A stretch of 64,000 nt of DNA, from NCBI RefSeq assembly GCF_039696035.1, contig NZ_CP155567.1:434001-498000 (forward strand). Direction: 5' to 3'. Source of the stretch: Microbulbifer sp. SAOS-129_SWC. GTDB lineage: Bacteria; Pseudomonadota; Gammaproteobacteria; Pseudomonadales; Cellvibrionaceae. Position 1 is the first letter of the stretch. Every line of letters begins with the position of its first letter. The translations under genes and the position numbers were made by a program. This document shows positions 53,178 to 61,745 of this stretch, piece by piece. The notes beneath the pieces were generated by a model. That model saw nothing but the letters and a program-made list of their open reading frames with translations. It did not search any database and was not told where the DNA came from.

Positions 53178-55082
53178 ATGTATAAACACAGGGTTTTTGC
53201 CTTTCTGTGCCTGTTGTCCGTGCCATTGTTGAGCGGTCTCGCACAGGCGGCGGACAACGCAATAGAAAGTGCTGAGCAGAAAAAAGCCGACGCGCGCGCC
53301 GCCTATATCCGCTCCCACTACGCCAAATACGAATACCAGATCCCGATGCGCGACGGGGTCAAGCTGTTTACCTCCGTCTATATTCCCTACGATCGCACGC
53401 ACAAATACCCGATGCTGATGCAGCGCACCCCCTACCGGGTAGCGCCCTACGGTGCGGGCAAGTACAAGAGCAAGCTGGGTCCCAGTGAAATCTTCGAGAA
53501 AGAAGGTTTTATCTTTGTGTTCCAGGATGTGCGCGGCAAATTCATGTCGGAAGGCCAATACGTCAATATGCGTCCGCAGGATGCCTTCGAGAAAGGCGGC
53601 AAGGCCGCCGACGACGCCACCGATACCTACGACACCATTGACTGGCTGGTAAAGCATGTGCCCAACAACAATGGTCGCGTCGGTATGTGGGGAACCTCCT
53701 ACCCCGGCTACTACACTTCAGTGGCGGCGATCCACGCGCACCCGGCACTCAAGGCGATCTCCCCGCAGGCGCCGATCGCCGACTGGTTCTTCGACGACTT
53801 CCACCGCAACGGCGCCTTCGTCACACCGATGGCGTTTCTGTTTTTCGATACCTTCGATAAGCAACGCGAGGGGCCAATGGCGGCCTGGCCGGAGGGCATG
53901 AAGTCGCGCACCCCGGACGGCTATGAATTTTTCCGCGAGCTGGGCCCGCTCAGCAACGTCAACAAAAAATACTTCAAGGGCACCCGTCCGTTCTGGAACG
54001 AGTTGACCGAACACCCCAATTACGACGATTACTGGAAAGCGCGCAATGTGTTGCAGCACTTTCACAACGTCAAACCGCAGGTGCTGATTGTCGGCGGCTG
54101 GTACGACACCGAGGACCTGTATGGCCCGCTGGCCACTTACCAGACCATGTCCGAGAAAAACGACAAAGACAATGTGCACCTGGTCATGGGGCCCTGGTTC
54201 CACGGGCAGTGGAATCGCGCTGATGGCGACCATATGGGCGAGGCGCAGTTCGGTTTCGATACCAGCAAATGGTTCCAGCAGCGGATACTGCTGCCGTTCT
54301 TCACCAAGAACCTGAAAGGGGCCGATGAGCCGGACCCGCAGCGGGTCACGGTGTTCGAAACCGGCGCCAACCGCTGGCGCGGTTTCGACCACTGGCCGCC
54401 GCAGGGAGGTGAGTCCAAGACCTTGTACCTGGGCGCAGACGAAAACCTGCTGAGCCAACCGGAAGCGAAGGGCGGCTACGGTGATTATGTCAGCGATCCG
54501 CACAAGCCGGTGCCGCACTCCGCGCATATCAGCCGCGGCTGGGACAGACCCTATATGGCCGAGGACCAGCGCTTTACGGCGCGCCGCACCGATGTGCTGG
54601 TGTTCGATGCGCCCGCGGCTGAGCAGGACCAGACCATCGCCGGCCCGGTGGATGTGGACCTGTGGGTCTCCACCAGCCAGAGCGCGGCGGACTTTATCGT
54701 CAAACTGGTGGATGTGTTTCCGGGCAAAGACGTGAATACCGATGAAGTGGACCGCGATACCGGCAACCGCCATGAGCTGGTGCGCTGGGGCGTGATGCGC
54801 GGCCGCTTCCGCAACAGTATGAGCGACCCGCAGCCGTTCGAGCCGAACAAGCCCACGCGGGTGAAGTTTCAGCTGCTGGATGTATTCCACACCATCAAGC
54901 GCGGCCATCGGCTGGAGATCCAGGTGCAGAGCAGCATGTTCCCGTTCCTGGATATGAACCCGCAGAAGTATGTGGACAATATCTTCCAGGCCAGGCCCGC
55001 GGACTTCGTCAAGGCGGAGCACCGCGTATACCACAGTGCGCAGTATCCCAGCGCGATTCACTACCGCGTAGTCGGTCGCTGA
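53178..55082 (+). CDS. CocE/NonD-family serine hydrolase (X-Pro dipeptidyl-peptidase-like)
   Basis: A 634-residue exported hydrolase: signal peptide about 1-24, alpha/beta-hydrolase core with MRDGVKLFTSVYIP, VFQDVRGKFMSEG, the nucleophile elbow GMWGTSYPGY, and a C-terminal jelly-roll domain (about 440-630) with GPVDVDLWVSTSQSAADFIVKLVDVFPG. This is the family of cocaine esterase, glutaryl-7-ACA acylase and alpha-amino-ester hydrolases; the natural substrate (peptide, ester or acylated amino acid) cannot be told. Closed by a hairpin at 55093. Confidence 0.9.
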   Translation: MYKHRVFAFLCLLSVPLLSGLAQAADNAIESAEQKKADARAAYIRSHYAKYEYQIPMRDGVKLFTSVYIPYDRTHKYPMLMQRTPYRVAPYGAGKYKSKLGPSEIFEKEGFIFVFQDVRGKFMSEGQYVNMRPQDAFEKGGKAADDATDTYDTIDWLVKHVPNNNGRVGMWGTSYPGYYTSVAAIHAHPALKAISPQAPIADWFFDDFHRNGAFVTPMAFLFFDTFDKQREGPMAAWPEGMKSRTPDGYEFFRELGPLSNVNKKYFKGTRPFWNELTEHPNYDDYWKARNVLQHFHNVKPQVLIVGGWYDTEDLYGPLATYQTMSEKNDKDNVHLVMGPWFHGQWNRADGDHMGEAQFGFDTSKWFQQRILLPFFTKNLKGADEPDPQRVTVFETGANRWRGFDHWPPQGGESKTLYLGADENLLSQPEAKGGYGDYVSDPHKPVPHSAHISRGWDRPYMAEDQRFTARRTDVLVFDAPAAEQDQTIAGPVDVDLWVSTSQSAADFIVKLVDVFPGKDVNTDEVDRDTGNRHELVRWGVMRGRFRNSMSDPQPFEPNKPTRVKFQLLDVFHTIKRGHRLEIQVQSSMFPFLDMNPQKYVDNIFQARPADFVKAEHRVYHSAQYPSAIHYRVVGR

Positions 55083-55092
55083 GACTGGTTGT

Positions 55093-55119
55093 GGCCCCGC
55101 AGAATTTGCGGGGCCGCTT
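55093..55119 (+). terminator. Hairpin terminator after CocE-type gene
   Basis: A 9-bp stem GGCCCCGCA/TGCGGGGCC (55093-55101 with 55107-55115), followed by CGCTTT; the weak T-run makes it a moderate call. Confidence 0.6.
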
Positions 55120-55144
55120 TGCGGTCGGCCGCCCGGTGCGGCCG

Positions 55145-55582
55145 TTAGAGGTTGGTAAACGCCTGGCCGACTCTGCCGAAATAGCCGGGCGTGACATCCT
55201 GCACATAAAATTCCGCGCGGCCGTTAGCGCCGAAATACTTGCCGCACACCATATATTTATGTCCGGGTAGCGCCTCGAAGAATATGGTGCCGCTATAGCC
55301 ACTCGGTTCGTAGTGATCGAGTAGATTCCGGTACAGATCCACTTCCAGGGTGATATTCCCGGACTGTACTTTTTCGGCAAACTTTTGCCGGGAGAACAGC
55401 GGGGAGACGGGCAGTCCGTTGAAGCTGGATATGCCGATATCCGTCTCCTGCCCGATGATGCTGGTAGAGCCCTCGGGCAGGGCAATCGAGTCGATCGGGG
55501 TCGTATACGCTTCCAGAAACACAGCGGGCGTTTGTGCACACCCACAAAGCGCGATACAAAGAATCATCACTATTTTTTTCAT
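55145..55582 (-). CDS. Small lipoprotein, unknown function
   Basis: A 145-residue predicted lipoprotein: signal MKKIVMILCIALCGC with lipobox LCGC (Cys15), then a mostly beta-strand mature part ending YFGRVGQAFTNL. AGGGAAA precedes the ATG. No family recognised. GC content is a little lower than neighbours. Convergent with the CocE-type gene. Confidence 0.7.
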   Translation of the reverse strand: MKKIVMILCIALCGCAQTPAVFLEAYTTPIDSIALPEGSTSIIGQETDIGISSFNGLPVSPLFSRQKFAEKVQSGNITLEVDLYRNLLDHYEPSGYSGTIFFEALPGHKYMVCGKYFGANGRAEFYVQDVTPGYFGRVGQAFTNL

Positions 55583-55638
55583 TGGTTTCCCTGTCTTGAT
55601 TGTGGAGTTCTGAGTCTCCGCTTGGCGGCCTGCCGCTG

Positions 55639-57060
55639 TTATGTGGATGCGATGGAAGTGCCGGCCAGTACCCGCTGTAACGTCTGCACCTGCTGCTTCA
55701 GTTCACTGTCCGGAAAATGCTGCTTGATGAACGCCAGCAGTTTTTTCGCCATATCCTCACGATTGAACCCGTCGAGATAAACCTGCGCCAGCAGCAGGTA
55801 GGCGGCATCCAGTTGACGGTAATCCTTGTCGTCTTTGTGCAGGTTGTTCAGCAGCAGTGCCGCCGGGCGGTATTTCTGCTGGCGGTAGAGGGCCTCGGCC
55901 AGCTGGTGGCGCAGGAAAGACTTGTCGATTACCGGCGGCGGATCCGTGGCCAGGTAGAGTTCCGCGGCCTTGTGGGCGCGATTCATGCGAATGAATTTTT
56001 CCAGCAGGTGTGGTCCCAGTTCGCGCAGCGCTTTCTTGTCCTGGGTAACGAGCAGCAGGCGGTAGTAGCGCTCGTTCAGTACCGGATCGTCGGGGTAGCG
56101 GCGCAGCGTGTCCACCAGCGTGCGCCGGGCACCGTTGAAATCACTCTCGCGCAACAGGATATGTGATTGCGCTAGCGCCAGCGCGCAGTCGAATGCACGC
56201 TCGTCGAGAAAATGCGCATCGTCGTCGCGCTCGGCGCTGATGCCGAGGCGCTGCTGCCGGGACAGGCAGATATAGCCCATCATTGCGCTGGTGACGATCG
56301 AGAAATAACTGGTCGTCGCGGCGATGGCCGGCAGCAGCGCCCATTGCGGCAGTTGCTTGGCCACCGCGGCAAGCAGCAGTTCCGGCGCCGCGGATACGGC
56401 ACTGGTGGCCAGCCATAGCAGCCAGTAGGGCCAACCGATGATCACCGTAAAGTGCAGCAGCTTGAGCGGATTGATCGCCGCGCGCAGGCTGTTTTCCAGT
56501 GCCAGTACGATCATCGCCGCCGGTGCCAGCAGCGACAGCGCGATGGAATAGATCTGCACGGCACCGGTGCCGAGACGCGCTGCCTGGTAGCCGGCGAAGC
56601 CGGCGATCAGGGTCATGCCGATCACCTTGGCAAACAGCGGTGCGCTGTTGCCGTCGAGGGCATCGCCAAAGCCGGGCGCGGGCAGCTGGCCGTGGGCCAG
56701 TCGCTCGATTACCAGCAGGTTGTAGCGGGTCACCAGGGCCACCGCGGCCACCAGCACAAAAATCGACAGCAGGCCCAGCCCACCGATCAGCAAACCGGCG
56801 CCGGCGGCCAGCGCCACCACCGTCAGTGGGCCGGGCTGCAACGCATAGCGAAAGAAGAACAGGCCCATCTGCCAGAAGGGGCGGGCGCTATTACTGGCCC
56901 CCACATAGGCCAGTGGCTTGTGGCACAGCGGGCAGTCCGGGTGGCCCTTGGGGTAGTTGGCGGCGGCGCCGGGTATGCAGTCGGCGCAGTAATCGCGCTG
57001 GCAGGGCGCGCACTGCCACGCGGCCTCGCTGCTGGAGTGGTAATGACAGGCATCTGTCAT
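55639..57060 (-). CDS. Zinc-finger membrane protein with C-terminal helical repeats
   Basis: A 473-residue protein in three parts. Residues 1-50 hold a B-box-like zinc finger (CHYHSSSEAAWQCAPCQRDYCADC then CPLCHKP). About 60-285 contain roughly six membrane helices. About 290-465 are TPR-like helices in the cytoplasm (for example LRESDFNGARRTLVDTLRRYPDDP). I do not recognise a named family; the combination suggests a membrane scaffold. The ATG at 57060 has only a weak GGAT upstream. Confidence 0.75.
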   Translation of the reverse strand: MTDACHYHSSSEAAWQCAPCQRDYCADCIPGAAANYPKGHPDCPLCHKPLAYVGASNSARPFWQMGLFFFRYALQPGPLTVVALAAGAGLLIGGLGLLSIFVLVAAVALVTRYNLLVIERLAHGQLPAPGFGDALDGNSAPLFAKVIGMTLIAGFAGYQAARLGTGAVQIYSIALSLLAPAAMIVLALENSLRAAINPLKLLHFTVIIGWPYWLLWLATSAVSAAPELLLAAVAKQLPQWALLPAIAATTSYFSIVTSAMMGYICLSRQQRLGISAERDDDAHFLDERAFDCALALAQSHILLRESDFNGARRTLVDTLRRYPDDPVLNERYYRLLLVTQDKKALRELGPHLLEKFIRMNRAHKAAELYLATDPPPVIDKSFLRHQLAEALYRQQKYRPAALLLNNLHKDDKDYRQLDAAYLLLAQVYLDGFNREDMAKKLLAFIKQHFPDSELKQQVQTLQRVLAGTSIAST

Positions 57061-57246
57061 GGTGGCATCCCTATGTCTATTGTTATTTCCTGGGGCCAGT
57101 TTATCGATGTGCGCGGGTGCGGCGCAAACATCGACAGGCGTTACCGAGGCAGTGCTGCTGGCAGGCTGTTAGAATGTCGCCGTTTCAGCGCGGGGTCTGT
57201 TAACAGGCTCCGATTCAGGCAGATCACTTCAGATCGGGGTAGAAGT

Positions 57247-58536
57247 ATGACGAATTCAATGCAGGTGGAGCTGGTGCAGTCAGCAGCGGCGGAATCATGG
57301 GGCGACAAGGCGCTGCTGAGCTTTTCCGGCAACGCCGCTACCGTGCATGCCACGGCCGCCACCGGTGAGCCTCTGGTCGCCGCGCAGCGCGCCGCGCGCC
57401 GTCTCGACGGTATGGGCGTGCCGGCGGTAACGCTGGTCGGCGACGGTTGGGATCTGGAGCGCCGCTGGGCCTTCTGGGCCGGCTACTACAACCCCAACCG
57501 CGACAACCGGCTCGACTGGGGCAGTGCCGACGAGGCCGAGCTGAAGGAACTGGCCGCCCGCGAAGCAGCGGCGCGCTGGGTGCGCGAGATCACCAACGGC
57601 ACCCCGCAAGACGTGTCGCCGGAAGTACTGGCACAGAGCGCTGCGGATCTGCTGCATGAGCTCGCGCCGGAGGCGGTCAGCTATCGTATCGTGCGCGGTG
57701 AAGCGCTGCTCGACGAGGAGATTTATGGTATCCACGCGGTGGGCCGCGGCAGCGACCGCGCACCGGCAATGCTGCAACTGGACTACAACCCGAGCGGCGA
57801 CGACGGCGCAGCGGTGGATTTTTCCCTGGTGGGCAAAGGCATCACGTTCGATTCCGGCGGTTACAGCATCAAGCCATCCAGTGGCATGGCGACGATGAAA
57901 TCCGACATGGGCGGCGCGGCCATGGTGACCGGCGGCCTGGCACTCGCCATCGCACGCGGCCTGAAAAAGCGCGTCAAGTTGTACCTGTGCTGTGCGGAAA
58001 ACCTGATCTCCGGGCGCGCGCTCAAGCTCGGCGACATCATCCGCTATAAGAACGGCGTCAGCGCGGAAATTCTCAACACCGATGCCGAGGGCCGCCTGGT
58101 GCTCGCCGACGGCCTGATTGCCGCTTCCGCCGACGAGCCGCGCTGGATACTCGACGCCGCCACCCTGACTGGCGCCGCCAAGATGGCGGTGGGGCGCGAT
58201 TACAATTCGGTACTCAGCTTTGAAGATGACAGTGCGCAAATGGTGCTGAACGCCGCCGCCGCAGAACACGAAAAGGCCTGGCGCCTGCCGCTGGAAAGTT
58301 TTCACCTGGAACAGATTCCGTCGGGGTTTGCCGATATCGCCAATATCGGCGCCGAGGGTACTCCCGGCGCTTCCACCGCCGCTGCTTTCCTGGCCAATTT
58401 TGTCCGCGACAAGGGACGCGGCTGGGTGCACATCGATTTGTCCGGTTCCTACCTGCCGGGCGCCAACGATCAGTGGGCACAGGGTGCCAAGGGGCACGGC
58501 CTGCGCACCATCGCGCGCTTCCTGCAGGAAAACTGA
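57247..58536 (+). CDS. Leucyl aminopeptidase family (M17) protein, PepB-like
   Basis: A 429-residue M17 metallopeptidase. The C-terminal catalytic domain has VGKGITFDSGGYSIK (metal and active-site Lys), MKSDMGGAA and the family signature NTDAEGRLVLADGL; the N-terminal domain is short, as in PepB rather than PepA. It removes N-terminal residues from cytoplasmic peptides. GGGGTAGAAG is just upstream of the ATG at 57247. A longer open frame reaching left to 56452 overlaps the opposite gene and is not used. Confidence 0.92.
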   Translation: MTNSMQVELVQSAAAESWGDKALLSFSGNAATVHATAATGEPLVAAQRAARRLDGMGVPAVTLVGDGWDLERRWAFWAGYYNPNRDNRLDWGSADEAELKELAAREAAARWVREITNGTPQDVSPEVLAQSAADLLHELAPEAVSYRIVRGEALLDEEIYGIHAVGRGSDRAPAMLQLDYNPSGDDGAAVDFSLVGKGITFDSGGYSIKPSSGMATMKSDMGGAAMVTGGLALAIARGLKKRVKLYLCCAENLISGRALKLGDIIRYKNGVSAEILNTDAEGRLVLADGLIAASADEPRWILDAATLTGAAKMAVGRDYNSVLSFEDDSAQMVLNAAAAEHEKAWRLPLESFHLEQIPSGFADIANIGAEGTPGASTAAAFLANFVRDKGRGWVHIDLSGSYLPGANDQWAQGAKGHGLRTIARFLQEN

Positions 58537-58764
58537 ATTTATCTTCAATAAATAGCCGACATACCATCCGCTGGAACCGGCCTGAAAAAATTGGGCACGG
58601 TTCCTGCTTATTTATTTCCTGCCACGATTAAAATCACGTTGCCCGGATTGATAATGGCAAGGCGCACGGCGCAATTGCGAGGGTTTGCAATTGCGTTGCG
58701 CTGACTGCGCACCTCGGGGTGTGTACGCAAAAATAAAGAATAAGTAACAAGGAGTGTCAGTAGT

Positions 58765-60450
58765 ATGCGAATTTTGTTGTTGTGCAGTGCCTTCAATGGC
58801 CTGAGCCAGCGCGTGCACCGCGAGCTGGAATTACTCGGGTGTACGGTATCGGTACAGTTGGCCACCGGCGACGCCGATATGCAGGAAGCCGTCGATGAAT
58901 TTCGCCCGCGCCTGATCGTCTGTCCCTTCCTCATTCACCGTATCCCCGCCGCCATCTGGCAAAAAATTCCGTGCCTGGTTGTGCATCCCGGTATCGAGGG
59001 TGATCGCGGACCCTCGTCGCTGGATTGGGCTATCGTGCACAACCACAGCGAGTGGGGCGTGACGCTGCTGCAGGCCTGCGAAGAGATGGACGCGGGCGAT
59101 ATCTGGGGCACCGCTACCTTTCCGATGCGCGCCGCGCCCAAGGCCGCGCACTACCGCCGCGAGGTAACCGCCACTGCCGCGGCGTTGGTCAAAAAAGCGA
59201 TTGCCGCGCTGGACGACGCCAGCTTCAGCCCGCGCCCGCTGGACGAAAGCAGTGCGCCGGGCCAGCTGATGCCGACGATGACGCAGGCCGACCGCGCCAT
59301 CGACTGGCACAACGACAGTACCGATACCGTGCTCACCAAACTGCGCGCTGCCGACAGCCTGCCCGGTGTGCGCGAGGAAATCGGCGGAACCGTGGTCAAC
59401 CTGTTCAATGCCGAGCGCGAGCCGGCGCTGCGCGGCACCCCCGGCGAGTTTATCGCCCGCAGTGGCGGCGCCCTGTGCCGCGCCACCGTGGACGGCGCCG
59501 TGTGGATCCGGCAGGCGAAGCCGAGCGGCGGCATCAAGCTGCCGGCCGTACGGGTGCTGGCGCCGCTGCTGCAATCGCTGCCGGCGGAAGTGGACAACCC
59601 GGTCGCGGAGATTCGCGAGATTCGCACCGAGCGCCGCGGCGATGTGGCCTACCTGTATTTCAACTTCCCCGGCGGTGCCATGAGTACCGAACAGTGCCGC
59701 GCACTGCTCGGCGCCTACCGCGAGCTGCAATCCAGCGACGCCCGTGTGATCGCCCTGATGGGGGGCGAGGATTTCTGGAGTAACGGTATTCACTTGAACG
59801 TGATCGAGGCGGCAGAGGATCCGGCGGAGGAATCCTGGCAGAACATCAACGCGATCGACGATCTGGTGCAGGCACTGATCGAGACCGACGACAAGCTCAC
59901 GGTTGCAGCGCTGCGCACCAATGCCGGTGCCGGCGGGGCGATGATGGCGCTGGCCTGCGACTATGTGCTGCTGCGCGAGGGCGTGGTACTGAACCCGCAC
60001 TACCGCAGCATGGGCCTGCACGGCTCCGAGTACTGGACCTACCTGCTGCCGCGGCGCGTCGGCGACAAGCGCGCGGCGGCGCTTACCGAGCAGTGCATGC
60101 CACTGCTCGCCACCGAGGCATTGCAGATCGGTTTCGGTGACGAAGTATTCGACGAGCAGTGGGATGTGTACACCCGCGAGCTGGAGAATTTCTGCCAGCA
60201 CCTGGCTGAAAATCCGGACCTGGCCGCGCAGCTACAGGCCAAGGCCAGTATGCGCGCCGCCGACGAAGCGCAGAAGCCGCTGCAGCAATACCGCGACGAT
60301 GAACTGGAAAAGATGCGTGCGGTGTTCTTTGACCCGCAAGCACAGTACCATCGTTCCCGGGCCTGCTTTGTCTACAAGCGCCCGGCGCAGGAGACACCCG
60401 CCCGCCTGCGCAAGAAAGCGCGCTTCTGGCAGCGCGCGGTATTTTCCTGA
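58765..60450 (+). CDS. hypX: HypX-like protein (formyl-THF transferase + crotonase; CO-forming hydrogenase maturase)
   Basis: A 561-residue two-domain protein matching HypX/HoxX. Residues about 1-270 resemble formyltetrahydrofolate-dependent transferases (VHPGIEGDRGPSSLDWAI, MDAGDIWGT); about 275-530 are a crotonase domain with the HypX-type NPHYRSMGLHGSEYWTYLLPRR. In Aquifex HypX makes the CO ligand of [NiFe]-hydrogenase from formyl-THF through formyl-CoA. No hydrogenase or hypA-F gene is in the window, so its client here is not shown. AAGGAG lies about 10 nt upstream of the ATG. Downstream DUF3667 gene starts 34 bp after the stop. Confidence 0.85.
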   Translation: MRILLLCSAFNGLSQRVHRELELLGCTVSVQLATGDADMQEAVDEFRPRLIVCPFLIHRIPAAIWQKIPCLVVHPGIEGDRGPSSLDWAIVHNHSEWGVTLLQACEEMDAGDIWGTATFPMRAAPKAAHYRREVTATAAALVKKAIAALDDASFSPRPLDESSAPGQLMPTMTQADRAIDWHNDSTDTVLTKLRAADSLPGVREEIGGTVVNLFNAEREPALRGTPGEFIARSGGALCRATVDGAVWIRQAKPSGGIKLPAVRVLAPLLQSLPAEVDNPVAEIREIRTERRGDVAYLYFNFPGGAMSTEQCRALLGAYRELQSSDARVIALMGGEDFWSNGIHLNVIEAAEDPAEESWQNINAIDDLVQALIETDDKLTVAALRTNAGAGGAMMALACDYVLLREGVVLNPHYRSMGLHGSEYWTYLLPRRVGDKRAAALTEQCMPLLATEALQIGFGDEVFDEQWDVYTRELENFCQHLAENPDLAAQLQAKASMRAADEAQKPLQQYRDDELEKMRAVFFDPQAQYHRSRACFVYKRPAQETPARLRKKARFWQRAVFS

Positions 60451-60484
60451 ATTGCGGCGGTTACGTTTAATCTGAGTCCCGGTA

Positions 60485-61696
60485 ATGGATGCTGTCGAAC
60501 TCGAATCGTCGCCGCTGCGACAAACGGCCGCAGCGGCCGAATCCCCCAATCCGGCGCCGGCCACACGCTGTGCCAACTGTGAGACGCCCATGCTGGGGCC
60601 GCACTGCTACGCCTGCGGCCAGCCGGAAAAAGGCCTGGTGCGGCATTTCTCGCATATTGTCGGTGATTTTTTCGACACCGTATTCGCGCTCGATTCGCGT
60701 ATCGTGCACACCCTGTGGCCGCTGCTGACACGCCCCGGTTTCCTGACTCTGGAATACCTCGCCGGGCGCCGGGTGCGCTACGTGAGCCCGGTGCGCCTGT
60801 TTGTGTTCCTGTGCCTGCTCGCGTTTTTTGTCGCTCAGTTGAGTACCGATTGGGAAGTCGGTATCGGCACCGGCCGCGATGCGCCGACCGAAGACTCGGT
60901 GCGCGGCGATATGGAGCGGGCCACATCGGTGGAAGAGGTGCAACGCATCCGCGCGCAGGCGCTCGCGGAGCTGGAGAAATCCCGCAAAGACAGCGCCAAT
61001 GTGCCGGGTCTGGACGACGCCCTCCGCGGTGTCGAGCAGATCGTCAACAAGAGTGCGCGGGTGCGCATCGCCGAGCTCGGTGGCGCGGACACCGGCACCG
61101 GTGACGCGGCGGTGGGGGAGAGCGGTACAGAATCGAAAGGAGAGGAGCAGGACTGCCTGATCGGCGCCGGCGCTGGTTGCTGGTCGCCCGAGCAGCCGGC
61201 ATGGCTACCCGGCGACTGGGGCGCGATGAAGTTTTCCCACCTGTCCCGCAACATCAAGCGGGTGGAGGAGGACCCGAACCTGTTCAAGGATGCCCTGTTC
61301 GGCGCGATTCCCTCGACCCTGTTTGTGCTGCTGCCGATCTTTACCCTGCTACTGTGTGGCCTCTACCTGTTCAAGCGCCGGCTGTATATGGAGCACCTGA
61401 TCGTGGCCCTGCACAGCCATGCGTTTCTCTGCCTGGCGCTGCTGCTGGCACTGTTGCTGGAAGACATCACCCCGTGGCTGGCGGCGCAGCTGCCACTGGC
61501 CGGGATGCTGTGCTCGCTGCTGTTTGCAGCGCTGCTGTGCTGGATGCCGCTCTACCTGCTGTTGATGCAAAAGCGGGTTTACGGCCAGGGGTGGCCGATG
61601 ACCCTGTTGAAGTTTTTTACACTGGGGATTGCCTACGCGATCCTGCTTGGCGTGGGTGCCGCACTGACCGCCCTGTTCAGCCTGGTATCGCTTTGA
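60485..61696 (+). CDS. DUF3667 membrane protein with zinc ribbon
   Basis: A 403-residue protein with an N-terminal zinc ribbon (RCANCETPMLGPHCYACGQPEK), the DUF3667 motif (HFSHIVGDFFDTVFALDSRIVHTLWPLLTRPG and YLAGRRVRYVSPVRLFVF), then membrane helices around residue 100 and four near the C-terminus (about 280-400), with a charged, low-complexity linker between. Function unknown. It may be co-transcribed with hypX. Confidence 0.82.
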   Translation: MDAVELESSPLRQTAAAAESPNPAPATRCANCETPMLGPHCYACGQPEKGLVRHFSHIVGDFFDTVFALDSRIVHTLWPLLTRPGFLTLEYLAGRRVRYVSPVRLFVFLCLLAFFVAQLSTDWEVGIGTGRDAPTEDSVRGDMERATSVEEVQRIRAQALAELEKSRKDSANVPGLDDALRGVEQIVNKSARVRIAELGGADTGTGDAAVGESGTESKGEEQDCLIGAGAGCWSPEQPAWLPGDWGAMKFSHLSRNIKRVEEDPNLFKDALFGAIPSTLFVLLPIFTLLLCGLYLFKRRLYMEHLIVALHSHAFLCLALLLALLLEDITPWLAAQLPLAGMLCSLLFAALLCWMPLYLLLMQKRVYGQGWPMTLLKFFTLGIAYAILLGVGAALTALFSLVSL

Positions 61697-61745
61697 GCGG
61701 CGGTGCGGCTTGTCCGCGCATAAATCGGGATGTGCGGGCGCTGGC

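Noticed and set aside
58765..60450. Annotating as methionyl-tRNA formyltransferase or plain enoyl-CoA hydratase
   Set aside because: The two domains are fused in HypX order and the crotonase part has HypX-type residues (GSEYWTYLLPRR).
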